A stretch of DNA of 17,630 nucleotides from an uncultured Peptoniphilus sp. (GTDB taxonomy: Bacteria > Bacillota > Clostridia > Tissierellales > Peptoniphilaceae): NCBI GenBank assembly GCA_946999425.1, contig CAMQDG010000030.1, positions 1 to 17,630 on the forward strand, written 5' to 3'. Made by a program: the position numbers and the translations under genes. The notes under the pieces were generated by a model, which had not been told where the DNA came from, did no database searches, and worked only from the letters and a program-made list of their open reading frames with translations. This document shows, piece after piece, positions 6,470 through 15,300 of this stretch. Position 1 is the first letter of the stretch, and every line of letters starts with the position of its first letter.

Positions 6470-7882
6470 TTATTTTAATTCTTTTAAAAGTTCTTTTACA
6501 TATTCATACATTCTTTTTGTAGATGAAATACTTAGAGATTCTTTTGGAGTGTGTGCTCCTCTTATATCTGGCCCTATGGAAATCATGTCCATGTTTGGAT
6601 ATTTTTCGCTAAATACTCCGCATTCCAATCCACCGTGAGTTATTTCAGTAACCATTTCATGACCGAACATTTTTTTATAAACAGTCATGGCTCTATCTCT
6701 TAAAAGGGAATCTTTTTTATATTCCCATGTTGGATAACCTTCGGAAAATTCATATGAAACTTTGTAAGCCTGACTTGTTAGTTTATATTTTTCTTCAAGT
6801 TGTCTTAACTTTTCTTCTGAAGCACTTCTTATGGAAACTAAAATGTTATAAGAAAAGCCGTCTTTTTTAACAATGGCAAGATTTGCTGAACTTTCAACAT
6901 CTTTTTGACTGGAGTCTGTGTAAGAATACACTCCGTTGTGTAAGTCTAAAAGATATTTTGCAAAAATATTTGAGTCTATGGTTCCCATTGCACTTTTAGC
7001 TTTTGAATCTTTTACTAAGATTTCCAGGTTTCCGTCTAAGTTTTCAAATTTTTCCAGGATTTTTTCCACTCGTGAATTTATGTTTGATTTTGTTGCCAAG
7101 GTAAGGCTTCCGCTTCTGGGGATTGCGTTTTGTTTTGTTCCACTATTAAAATTTGCAATCATTGAATCGTCTAAACCGTCAATTAAATCTGCCATAATTT
7201 TAATAATATTACCATGATTTTTTGAAATTTCCATTCCAGAATGTCCGCCTAATAGGCCTTGAAAAGTAAGCTCGTAAACTTTATAATCCTTGGGAATTTC
7301 AACTTCTGAAAAATTAAATTTTGCAAGATAATTTTCTCCACCTGCAGAACCTACAGTCATTATTCCTTCTTCTTCGGAATCAATGTTTAAAAGTAAATTT
7401 CCCTTTAAAAAATTAGAAGATAAATTCATAGCTCCTTCCATTGTGGTTTCTTCACTTATTGTGAATAAACATTCTAAGGGACCGTGTTGTGCTTCTTGGT
7501 CATCAAGGAGGGCAAGGGCAAAGGCAAGACCTATTCCATCATCTGCACCTAAGGTTGTATTATTTGCATAAATTTTATCATCTTCAACAATTAAACTAAT
7601 AGGGTCTTTTAAAAAATCGTGATTACTGTCATCTGATTTTTCTGGAACCATGTCCATATGACCTTGGATTATAATGCCGGGAGAATTTTCATAACCTTTG
7701 CTTGCAGGTTTTCTTATTAAGACATTCTTTGTTTGGTCAACGTAAGTTTCAAGATTTCTTTCTTTTCCAAAGTTTTCAAGGTAGGCGGCAATTTTTTCTT
7801 CATGACCTGAGGGTCTTGGAATTTGAGAAATTTCTGAAAAATATTTAAAGACCAATTTTGGTTCTAAGTTTAAAATACTCAT
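6470..7882 (-). CDS. pepD: Xaa-His dipeptidase / aminoacyl-histidine dipeptidase (M20C, PepD)
   Basis: A 470-aa cytosolic zinc dipeptidase of the M20C family, cleaving Xaa-His and other dipeptides. The expected two-metal site is complete: His75 and Asp77 in QGHMDMVP, Asp114 in LGADDGIG, the catalytic/ligand pair Glu144-Glu145 in TISEET, Asp168 in NIDSEEE, and a C-terminal His444 in AHTPKES. Length is normal for the family (about 480). The central residues between about 200 and 390 are the lid/dimerisation domain. It is the second gene of an operon: pepT ends one base upstream, and its AGGAG ribosome site lies in the 3' end of pepT. Peptide use fits an amino-acid-fermenting anaerobe. Confidence 0.93.
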   Translation of the reverse strand: MSILNLEPKLVFKYFSEISQIPRPSGHEEKIAAYLENFGKERNLETYVDQTKNVLIRKPASKGYENSPGIIIQGHMDMVPEKSDDSNHDFLKDPISLIVEDDKIYANNTTLGADDGIGLAFALALLDDQEAQHGPLECLFTISEETTMEGAMNLSSNFLKGNLLLNIDSEEEGIMTVGSAGGENYLAKFNFSEVEIPKDYKVYELTFQGLLGGHSGMEISKNHGNIIKIMADLIDGLDDSMIANFNSGTKQNAIPRSGSLTLATKSNINSRVEKILEKFENLDGNLEILVKDSKAKSAMGTIDSNIFAKYLLDLHNGVYSYTDSSQKDVESSANLAIVKKDGFSYNILVSIRSASEEKLRQLEEKYKLTSQAYKVSYEFSEGYPTWEYKKDSLLRDRAMTVYKKMFGHEMVTEITHGGLECGVFSEKYPNMDMISIGPDIRGAHTPKESLSISSTKRMYEYVKELLKELK

Positions 7883-7883
7883 T

Positions 7884-9095
7884 TTATTCTCCTATATTTT
7901 CAATAATTTTTAATAATAAGTTTACACATTTTTCCATAGATTCTATTACAACAAATTCATATTTTCCGTGGAAATTGTAACCTCCTGTAAATAAGTTTGG
8001 AGTGGGTAGTCCCATAAAAGAAAGTTTAGATCCGTCGGTTCCTCCTCTAATTGGTTGTATAAGAGGTTTTATATTTATATCTTCCATGGATTTTTTTGCA
8101 AGTTCTATAACGTCCATGTGGGTTTCTAATTTTTCTTTCATGTTATAGTAGGAGTCTTTTACGTCTGTTTCTATTTTTGTTTTATATTTTTCACTTAAAA
8201 GTTTTCCTATGTTTTTAAAGAGTTCTTTTTTATTTTTAAATTTTTCCCTTGAATGGTCACGAATAATATATCTTGCTACTGTTTTTTCTGTGTTTCCTTC
8301 AAGGCTTAAAAGATGGAAGAATCCGTCATAATTTTCAGTGTTTTGTGGTCTTTGATCTCTTGGCAAAATATTGTCAAATTCACAGGCTATTTCTGCGGAG
8401 TTTACCATTATATCTTTTGCAGATCCTGGGTGAACATTTTTTCCATATACAGTTAAAATTCCACTTGCTGCGTTAAAAGTTTCATATTCAAGTTCGCCTA
8501 TGGGACCTCCGTCAACGGTATAGGCAAAGTCTGCATCGAATTTTTTTATGTCAAATTTATCTGCTCCTCTTCCAATTTCTTCGTCGGGGGTAAAGGCTAA
8601 ACTTATTTGTCCATGTTTTTCATTTGAATTTAAGATTAACTCAGCCATAGTCATTATAATTGCTATTCCAGCTTTATCATCAGCTCCTAAGAGAGTGGTT
8701 CCGTCACTTGTTATTATTTCTTTTCCAATTATGTTTTTTAAAAATGGAAATTCTTTTGGACCCATAAATAGATTTTCATTTAATTTTATATCTCCGCCTT
8801 CATAAACAAATCTTTGGGCTTTAACATTTTTTCCTGTAAAGTCTGGAGAAGTGTCCATATGTGCAATAAATCCTACTTTTTTTAGAGTCTTATTTGTTGC
8901 TGGAATTTTTCCATAAACATATCCATTTTCGTCCATTTGACTTTCAATTCCCATTTCTTTCATTTCGTCTACAAGATATTTAGCTAAATTTAATTGTAGT
9001 TTTGTAGATGGGCAAGTTTCAGAAAATTCATCTGAAGTTGTTTCAAAAGATACATATTTTAAAAATCTTTCAATTAATTTTTCTTTAAAATTCAT
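7884..9095 (-). CDS. pepT: Tripeptide aminopeptidase PepT (M20B)
   Basis: A 403-aa zinc tripeptidase that removes the N-terminal residue from tripeptides in the cytosol. Metal and catalytic residues are all visible: His79 and Asp81 in AHMDTSPD, Asp139 or Asp140 in LLGADDKAG, Glu172-Glu173 in TPDEEIGRG, Asp195 in TVDGGP, and the C-terminal His376 in YNFHGKYE. The RGGTDGS motif near residue 345 is also typical. Length matches the family (about 405-410). The start is supported by GGAGGG seven bases upstream on the minus strand. It is the first gene of the pepT-pepD pair, transcribed divergently from the flavoprotein gene at 9165. Confidence 0.95.
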   Translation of the reverse strand: MNFKEKLIERFLKYVSFETTSDEFSETCPSTKLQLNLAKYLVDEMKEMGIESQMDENGYVYGKIPATNKTLKKVGFIAHMDTSPDFTGKNVKAQRFVYEGGDIKLNENLFMGPKEFPFLKNIIGKEIITSDGTTLLGADDKAGIAIIMTMAELILNSNEKHGQISLAFTPDEEIGRGADKFDIKKFDADFAYTVDGGPIGELEYETFNAASGILTVYGKNVHPGSAKDIMVNSAEIACEFDNILPRDQRPQNTENYDGFFHLLSLEGNTEKTVARYIIRDHSREKFKNKKELFKNIGKLLSEKYKTKIETDVKDSYYNMKEKLETHMDVIELAKKSMEDINIKPLIQPIRGGTDGSKLSFMGLPTPNLFTGGYNFHGKYEFVVIESMEKCVNLLLKIIENIGE

Positions 9096-9118
9096 TTATT
9101 TCCCTCCGTTTAAGTTTT

Positions 9119-9124
9119 ATTATA
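9119..9124 (-). promoter_or_regulatory. Candidate -10 box of the pepT-pepD operon
   Basis: On the minus strand this reads TATAAT, 23 bases upstream of the pepT start codon. The -35 region at 17-bp spacing is CTGTGA, a poor match, so the promoter is weak or activator-dependent. The 69-bp divergent spacer (9096-9164) must also carry the promoter of the flavoprotein gene; I see no clear + strand hexamers there. Confidence 0.5.
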
Positions 9125-9164
9125 CAATAAGAATAGTTAAATCACAGAAAAAGTTGAGGATATT

Positions 9165-10379
9165 ATGAAAATTGGAATAATTGGAGGGGGAGCCGGAGGA
9201 ATTTTTGCGGCTATAAATTTTTCTTCAGAGTTTGATGTTACCATTCTTGAAAGAAATGACAGGATTGGTAAAAAACTTTTGGCAACGGGAAATGGAAGAT
9301 GCAATCTTACAAATTTAAGCTTAGATAATAAAAATTATAAGGGTGCTGAAAATTTTGTTGATTTTGCCATAAATAATTTTTCTAATAGGGATCTTATAAG
9401 TTTTTTTGAAAATATAGGTATGAAAACTTTAAGCCTTGAAAAGGGAAGAGTCTATCCTATTACTTTAAGCTCTGCTTCTGTTTTAAATATTTTTTTGGAT
9501 GAGCTTAAAAGAAAAAATGTAAGGGTTATAAATAATTTTTTTGTAAACAAAATTGAAAAGATAGACAATAAATTTAAAGTTTATTCAAAGGAGTCTTTTT
9601 TTGAATTTGATAAGATTATTTTTGCCTGTGGTGGGATGAGTATGCCTGTTTCTGGAAGCGATGGTAGTGCTTTTTCTCTTTTAAAAAATTTGGGACATAA
9701 GATTACTAAACTTAGTCCAGGCCTTACTCAATTAAAATTGAAAAGTGATTTTTTAAAACATCTTTCTGGCACTAAGGTTATTGGAGAATGTAAACTTATA
9801 AAAGATGGAAAAGTAGTAGATAAAAAATATGGAGATCTTTTATTTACTGATTATGGGATTAGTGGTCCGCCTATTTTTGATTTGTCTTCCTATGTAAGTA
9901 TGTATAATGATAAATTTTTTATAGATATCCCTTTAGTTAATGAGGTTGACAAAAATTTTTCGGATTTTTATTTTTCTGCTATTTATATGAATCCGGATTT
10001 TTCTCTTGAAAGATTTTTAACAGGTTTTGTGAATAAAAAATTTATCCATTATTTATTAAAGACTTTGGCTATGGATAAAAATATGCCCCTTTCTAATTTA
10101 AATCATAGGGATTATGAAAATTTATTAAATCTTATTTTACATTCAACTTTTGAAGTTATTGGGGTTAATTCTTTTAAAAATTCTCAGATTACTCTTGGAG
10201 GAGTGGATACAAATGAGGTTGATAAGAGAACTTTTGAGTCAAAAATAGTTAAGGGTCTTTATATTATAGGGGAAGCTTTAGATGTAGCTGGAGACTGCGG
10301 AGGTTATAATTTACAGTGGGCTTTTTCCACTGGATATATAAGCTCTAAAGCTATTGAAAAATTATATGATTTGGATTAA
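9165..10379 (+). CDS. BaiN/HI0933-family NAD(P)/FAD-dependent oxidoreductase
   Basis: A 404-aa flavoprotein of the HI0933/YhiN/BaiN family. The N-terminus has the Rossmann FAD loop IGGGAGG (residues 6-12), Glu29 at the end of strand 2 for the FAD ribose, and the family signature ATGNGRCNLTN (about 40-50). The C-terminus has GGVDTNEVD and GLYIIGEALDVAGDCGGYNLQWAFSTG, the second FAD-contacting block. Length is typical. The reaction is not established for most members; the name BaiN comes from a proposed role in bile-acid metabolism, and that function should not be assumed here. GAGGA at 9156-9160 supports the ATG. It is followed after 30 bp by the SAF-domain protein, so the two may be co-transcribed. 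Confidence 0.9.
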   Translation: MKIGIIGGGAGGIFAAINFSSEFDVTILERNDRIGKKLLATGNGRCNLTNLSLDNKNYKGAENFVDFAINNFSNRDLISFFENIGMKTLSLEKGRVYPITLSSASVLNIFLDELKRKNVRVINNFFVNKIEKIDNKFKVYSKESFFEFDKIIFACGGMSMPVSGSDGSAFSLLKNLGHKITKLSPGLTQLKLKSDFLKHLSGTKVIGECKLIKDGKVVDKKYGDLLFTDYGISGPPIFDLSSYVSMYNDKFFIDIPLVNEVDKNFSDFYFSAIYMNPDFSLERFLTGFVNKKFIHYLLKTLAMDKNMPLSNLNHRDYENLLNLILHSTFEVIGVNSFKNSQITLGGVDTNEVDKRTFESKIVKGLYIIGEALDVAGDCGGYNLQWAFSTGYISSKAIEKLYDLD

Positions 10380-10409
10380 TTTTATGATATATTATCACTT
10401 GGAGGATTT

Positions 10410-11711
10410 ATGAATTTTTTAAGCAATAAAATTAATGAGTTTGGAGAAATTAAAGTAGGTATTGTAGGTTCTGGTTTAATGGGAACTTCACTTTTTGCAC
10501 AACTTTTAAGTCTTGAAAATTTTAGACCTACTGTTATTTCTTCAAGAAGGATAGAGTCCGTTGTAAAGCTTTTTAAGGCTTGCAATGTTGATGAAAAAGA
10601 TTATGTGATTACGGATAACTTTGATACGGCTTTAAAGGCTTTTAAAGAGAATAAATATATTGGGACGACTGATAATACTCTTGCAAGTAAAAGAGAGCTT
10701 GTAGACGCTGTTACGGACTGCACAGGCAATATAAATGCTGGAATAGATATAAGTCTTGAAGCTTTTAAAAATAAAGTTCATGTTGTTAGTTTAAATGTTG
10801 AAATGGATTCAACTGTTGGTCCTTACTTAAATCATCTTGCAAAAAATAGCGACATTGTTTATACAGGAAGTTATGGAGATGAACCGGGAGCTATTATAGA
10901 GCTTTTTGAGTTTGCAAATTTAATGGGATTTGAGATTCTTCATTTAGGAAAAGGGAAAAATAATGAATTAAATTATTATGTAACTGAAGATGATGTAAGA
11001 GAGGATGCAATAAAAAGAAGGATAAGTCCAAGGATGCTTACGTCTTTTGTTGATGGTACAAATACTATGATAGAGCTTAATGCAGTTTGTAATGCCACAG
11101 GTTTTACACCTGATATAAGGGGCTGTCATATGATTTATTCAGATCCTAAAGAATTGGCTGATAAGTTTAACCTTATAGAAGATGGTGGTATTTTTAAGAA
11201 TAGATATACGGTTGATTTTGTAAAGGGAATTGCACCGGGAGTATATGCTATTGTAAAGGCTAAAGATGAAATTACAAATTATGAAATGCAATATCTTTCT
11301 ATGGGAAAGGGTCCCAACTATGCTATTTACAGGCCCTACCATTTAACAAGCCTTGAAACTCCTATTTCAATTGCTAAGGCTGTAGTTTTACACGAGTCAT
11401 CAATTGCACCTAAGAATTTAAAACCTTCAGCCGAAACTGTTGCTATTGCAAAAAAAGATATTGAGGCAGGAGATTTTATTGAGGGAATTGGCGGAAAAAG
11501 TGTTTTCGGCAGTCTTGAAAAGTATTCTGTTGCTAAAGAAAATAATTTACTTCCCATAGGTTTAATTAATGAAAATACAAAAGCTAAAGTTAATATAAAA
11601 AAAGATACACCTATTACTTATGATATGGTATGCTTAGATAATAACTCGTCAGCAGTAATTATAAGAAATAGAATGAACAGTTTAATTGACAGCAATTCTG
11701 ATTTGTTATAA
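10410..11711 (+). CDS. Predicted homoserine-dehydrogenase-like oxidoreductase with C-terminal SAF domain (COG4091-like)
   Basis: A 433-aa cytosolic protein. Residues 13-30 form a Rossmann NAD(P)-binding fold with GSGLMG at 20-25. Around residues 106-150 it reads VDAVTDCTGN...HVVSLNVEMDSTVGPYL, the cofactor and substrate region of homoserine-dehydrogenase-like enzymes. A C-terminal SAF-type module (about 341-423) includes AKKDIEAGDFI and INENTKAKVNIKKDTPI. This Rossmann plus SAF arrangement is that of COG4091, 'predicted homoserine dehydrogenase'. The substrate is unknown, and relatives are often linked to sugar-acid or branched-acid metabolism. No threonine or methionine genes surround it, so a biosynthetic homoserine role is not supported. 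GGAGG at 10401-10405 sets the start. Confidence 0.72.
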   Translation: MNFLSNKINEFGEIKVGIVGSGLMGTSLFAQLLSLENFRPTVISSRRIESVVKLFKACNVDEKDYVITDNFDTALKAFKENKYIGTTDNTLASKRELVDAVTDCTGNINAGIDISLEAFKNKVHVVSLNVEMDSTVGPYLNHLAKNSDIVYTGSYGDEPGAIIELFEFANLMGFEILHLGKGKNNELNYYVTEDDVREDAIKRRISPRMLTSFVDGTNTMIELNAVCNATGFTPDIRGCHMIYSDPKELADKFNLIEDGGIFKNRYTVDFVKGIAPGVYAIVKAKDEITNYEMQYLSMGKGPNYAIYRPYHLTSLETPISIAKAVVLHESSIAPKNLKPSAETVAIAKKDIEAGDFIEGIGGKSVFGSLEKYSVAKENNLLPIGLINENTKAKVNIKKDTPITYDMVCLDNNSSAVIIRNRMNSLIDSNSDLL

Positions 11712-11714
11712 AAT
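11686..11714 (+). promoter_or_regulatory. Near-consensus sigma-A promoter for the Rrf2 gene
   Basis: TTGACA (11686-11691), a 17-bp spacer and TAAAAT (11709-11714) make the best promoter in the window. It overlaps the last codons of the SAF-domain gene and would start transcription about 15 bases before the Rrf2 ATG, giving a very short leader. Rrf2 regulators often repress their own genes, so this region may hold the operator. Confidence 0.7.
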
Positions 11715-11735
11715 TGTTTAGGATTTGGTGATTAT

Positions 11736-12146
11736 ATGAGAATAACGCAAGAAACAGACTATGCTTTTAGAATTTGTGCATATTTGGCAGAACACGAAGA
11801 TGAAGTAGTGGGGGCACCGGAAATATCTGAAGCACAAAAAATTCCTAAAAGATTTACTTTAAGAATTTTAAGAAAGTTAAATCTTGCAGGAATTACCGAT
11901 GCTAAAAGAGGAGCTTATGGTGGCTATTATCTTATAAAGCCTAAGGAAAAAGTTACTCTTTACGATATTATTTTAGCTATTGACGGACCTATTACAGTTA
12001 ATAAATGTCTGTCAGTGTCTTCCCCTTCTTGTTCAAAAAATAATAGGAAGACTATGAATCATTGCAAATTTCATAAAAGACTTTCTGCAATACAATCAAA
12101 TATTACAAAAATGTTTAAAGACTCAACTATTGATGAGTTTATATAG
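11736..12146 (+). CDS. Rrf2 family transcriptional regulator with three-cysteine (Fe-S type) motif
   Basis: A 136-aa winged-helix DNA-binding regulator. It opens with MRITQETDYAFRICAYLA, the classic Rrf2 start, followed by the recognition helix region IPKRFTLRILRKLNLAG (36-52) and the wing GAYGGYYL (59-66). Cys91, Cys99 and Cys110 sit where IscR, NsrR and related sensors place their cluster ligands, although the spacing here (7 and 10 residues between) is wider than IscR's. A Fe-S cluster sensing redox, nitric oxide or iron status is therefore plausible, not shown. It has its own promoter and sits just upstream of the ileS T-box, with no isc/suf genes nearby. The ribosome site is weak (GGTGAT). 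Confidence 0.92.
   Translation: MRITQETDYAFRICAYLAEHEDEVVGAPEISEAQKIPKRFTLRILRKLNLAGITDAKRGAYGGYYLIKPKEKVTLYDIILAIDGPITVNKCLSVSSPSCSKNNRKTMNHCKFHKRLSAIQSNITKMFKDSTIDEFI
12140..12145 (+). promoter_or_regulatory. Possible -10 box for the T-box leader
   Basis: TATATA at 12140-12145 overlaps the rrf2 stop region and would place the start of transcription right before stem I of the T-box. No matching -35 box is seen (AAAGAC at 17-bp spacing). Read-through from the rrf2 promoter is the alternative. Confidence 0.3.
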
Positions 12147-12149
12147 CAA

Positions 12150-12352
12150 TTGAGAGGACGGAAACAAACGCCTTTTTAGAGAGATATGTGGGTGAAAAAA
12201 TATCAACAGTTTGTTTCGAATCACCTGTCAGCTTGAAGGAGGAAATGCCTTTAGGTTAGCAACCTTATAGCTAAAAAGAGATAGTTACCTATAATTAGGG
12301 TGGTACCGCGGAAATATTCGTCCCTGAAGCTTATGCTTCAGGGTATTTTTTT
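12150..12352 (+). ncRNA. T-box riboswitch, isoleucine-specific (ATC specifier)
   Basis: A tRNA-sensing leader for ileS. The T-box sequence AGGGTGGTACCGCGG (12297-12311) is intact and pairs with CCCT at 12322-12325 to form the antiterminator that binds the uncharged tRNA end. In stem I, GAAACAAAC (12161-12169) pairs with GTTTGTTTC (12209-12217). Directly after the 3' strand comes GA-ATC-A, placing the Ile codon ATC (12220-12222) in the specifier position. AGAGA lies in the 5' part of the stem, like the AG bulge. AGGTT/AACCT (12253-12265) is stem III. Uncharged tRNA-Ile would favour antitermination and raise ileS expression. The specifier agrees with the downstream gene, which supports both calls. 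Confidence 0.93.
12322..12352 (+). terminator. T-box regulatory terminator
   Basis: CCCTGAAGC (12322-12330) and GCTTCAGGG (12335-12343) form a 9-bp stem with a TTAT loop followed by TATTTTTTT. Its 5' strand shares CCCT with the antiterminator, so the two structures exclude each other. Confidence 0.93.
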
Positions 12353-12366
12353 ATATGGAGGGTATT

Positions 12367-15300
12367 ATGGAAAAATTTAAACCACTTTCTAAAGAGCCTG
12401 TAGCTCAAAGAGAAGGAAAAATTTCAGAGTATTGGGACAAGATTGACTTGTTACATGAATCTGTAAAAACTCGAGAAGGTCATGAAAAATATGTTTTTTA
12501 TGAAGGACCGCCGACAGCAAATGGAAAACCTGGAATACATCATGTAATTGCAAGAACGCTTAAGGATTTAACTTGTAGATACAAGACTATGAAAGGTTTT
12601 AAAGTAAATAGAAAAGCCGGATGGGATACCCATGGTCTTCCTGTTGAAATTGAAGTTGAAAAAAAACTTGGACTTCACAATAAACAAGACATAGAAAAAT
12701 ATGGAATAGAAGAATTTAATAAAAAATGTAGAAATTCTGTTTTTGAATATGAAAAAGAGTGGAGAGAGCTTACAAAGAGGATGGCATATCTTGTAGATCT
12801 TGATAATCCTTATATAACTCTTGACAACAATTATATTGAGTCAGTTTGGAACATTTTGAACAAAATGTATAAAGATGGCTTAATTTATGAAGGACATAAG
12901 ATTTTACCCTATTGTCCAAGATGTGGAACAGGCCTTGCATCTCACGAGGTAGCTCAGGGATACCAATTAGACAAAGTTGAAACAGTTTATGTTAAATTTA
13001 AATTATCAGATAAAGATGAATATTTTTTAGTTTGGACAACTACTCCTTGGACTCTTGCTTCCAATGTTGCTTTAACAGTAAATCCTAATGTTGATTATGT
13101 TAAAGTAAAAAGTAATGGTGAAATTTATTATCTTGCTGATGCTTTAAAAGATAAGGTTTTAAAAGAGGAATATGAAGTTCTTGAAACTATGAAGGGAAAA
13201 GACCTGGAATATATAAAATATGATCAACTTCTTCCTTTTATAAAGCCTGATAAAACTGCATTTTTTGTAACTTGTGCCGATTATGTAACAACTGAAGATG
13301 GTACCGGAGTTGTTCATACTGCACCTGCTTTTGGTGAAGATGACTATAATACAGGGAGAAGATATGATCTTCCTTTTATAAAACCTGTAGATGAAGAGGG
13401 AAAGTACACTGAAACTCCTTGGAAGGGAAAATTTGTAATAGATGCAGATCCTGATGTAATAAAATATTTAATTGAAAATAATTTATTGTATAGAAAGCAA
13501 AAAATTGAACATAATTATCCCCATTGTTGGAGATGTGGAACACCTCTTATATACTATGCACACCCATCATGGTATATAGAAGTTACAAAATTCAAGGAAA
13601 AATTAATTGAAAACAATAATGGAGTTAATTGGTTTCCTGAATTTGTTGGGGAAAAGAGGTTTGGAAATTGGCTTGAAAATTTAAATGACTGGGCAATTTC
13701 CCGTTCAAGATATTGGGGAACGCCTCTACCCATTTATAGATGCCAATGTGGACACATTGAAAGTGTCGGTTCAAGAAAGGAACTTGTAGAAAAAGCTATT
13801 GAAGATGTTGATGAAAATATAGAACTTCACAGACCATATGTTGACAATGTTCATTTAAAATGTCCTAAGTGTGGAAAGCCTATGACAAGGGAAAAAGACG
13901 TTGTGGACGTTTGGTTCGATTCAGGAGCTATGCCTTTTGCTCAATGGCATTATCCCTTTGAACACAAGGAAGATTTTGACCAACTTTTCCCTGCTGATTT
14001 TATTTGTGAAGGGATAGATCAAACTCGTGGTTGGTTCTATTCATTGCTGGCAATTTCAACTTATTTAACAGGAAAGAGTCCCTATAAAAATGTTTTGGTA
14101 AATGATTTAATTCTTGATAAATTTGGCAAAAAAATGAGCAAGTCTAAGGGAAATACAGTAAATCCTTTTGAACTTTTTGATAATTATGGGGCAGATGTTG
14201 TACGTTGGTATTTAATTTATGTTTCACCACCATGGACTCCTACAAAGTTTGATGAAGACGGCTTGCGTGAAGTTGAATCAAAATTTTTCAGAACTATTAG
14301 AAATATTTATAATTTCTTTTCTCTTTATGCCAATACTGATGATATTGATCCAAGAGAGTTTGAAATTGATTTGAAAGATAGAGATTTAATTGATAGATGG
14401 CTTATATCAAGGTATGAAAGTCTTGTTAAAACTGTTAATGAAGATATGGACAGGTTTGAGCTTACAAAAGTTGTAAGAGAGATACAAGATTTTGTAATTG
14501 AAGATTTTTCAAACTGGTATATAAGAAGAAATAGAAGAAGATTTTGGAAGACTGATGTAGATAATGATAAAAAAGCTGTTTACAAGACAACTTATGAAGT
14601 TCTACTGGGGATAGTTAAATTAATAGCACCTATAGTTCCATTTATTTCTGAAGAACTTTATAATTCTTTAACTGATGGAAAATCTGTTCATTTAGAAGAT
14701 TATCCAAGGGCAGATGAAGAAAAAATAGATGGTTATCTTGAAGAAAAAATGGCTCTTGTAATAAAAATTGTTGAGCTTGGTCGTGCATCAAGAGAGGATG
14801 CTAAGATTAAAATAAGACAAGCTCTAAAGGAAGTTGTCCTTGATGGAGAGCTTAAAAATAAAATTGGAGATTTAAGGGAATTAATAAAAGAAGAGCTTAA
14901 TGTAAAGGAAGTAAAATTTGAGAGTGATCTTTCAAAGTTTATGGATTATGAATTAAAGCCTAATTTTAAAGTTGCAGGTTCAATTTTAGGAAAGAAGATA
15001 AAAGATTTCCAAAATTTCTTAAAAGATGTAGATCCTAAAGAATTTATAAATTCTTTAAGAAAAGATTTACAAAAGATTGACTTGGGTGGAGAAAAAACTG
15101 ATATTAAAGAGGACTATGTTCTTGTAAATATTAAATCAAAGCCTGGTTTTGATGTTACTATGGAAAATAATCAATTTGTAATATTGGATACAGAACTTAC
15201 TCCTGAACTAATAGAGGAAGGTTATGTAAGAGAATTTATTTCTAAGATTCAACAAATGAGAAAAGCTAAAGATTTTGAAGTTTTAGATAATATTTCAATT

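Noticed and set aside
9165..10379. Bile-acid metabolism role for the BaiN-like gene
   Set aside because: No other bai genes are present; the family is widespread in bacteria that do not transform bile acids.
12355..12366. Earlier in-frame ATG for ileS
   Set aside because: It is part of the ribosome site GGAGGG and of the T-box terminator tail; 12367 matches family N-termini.
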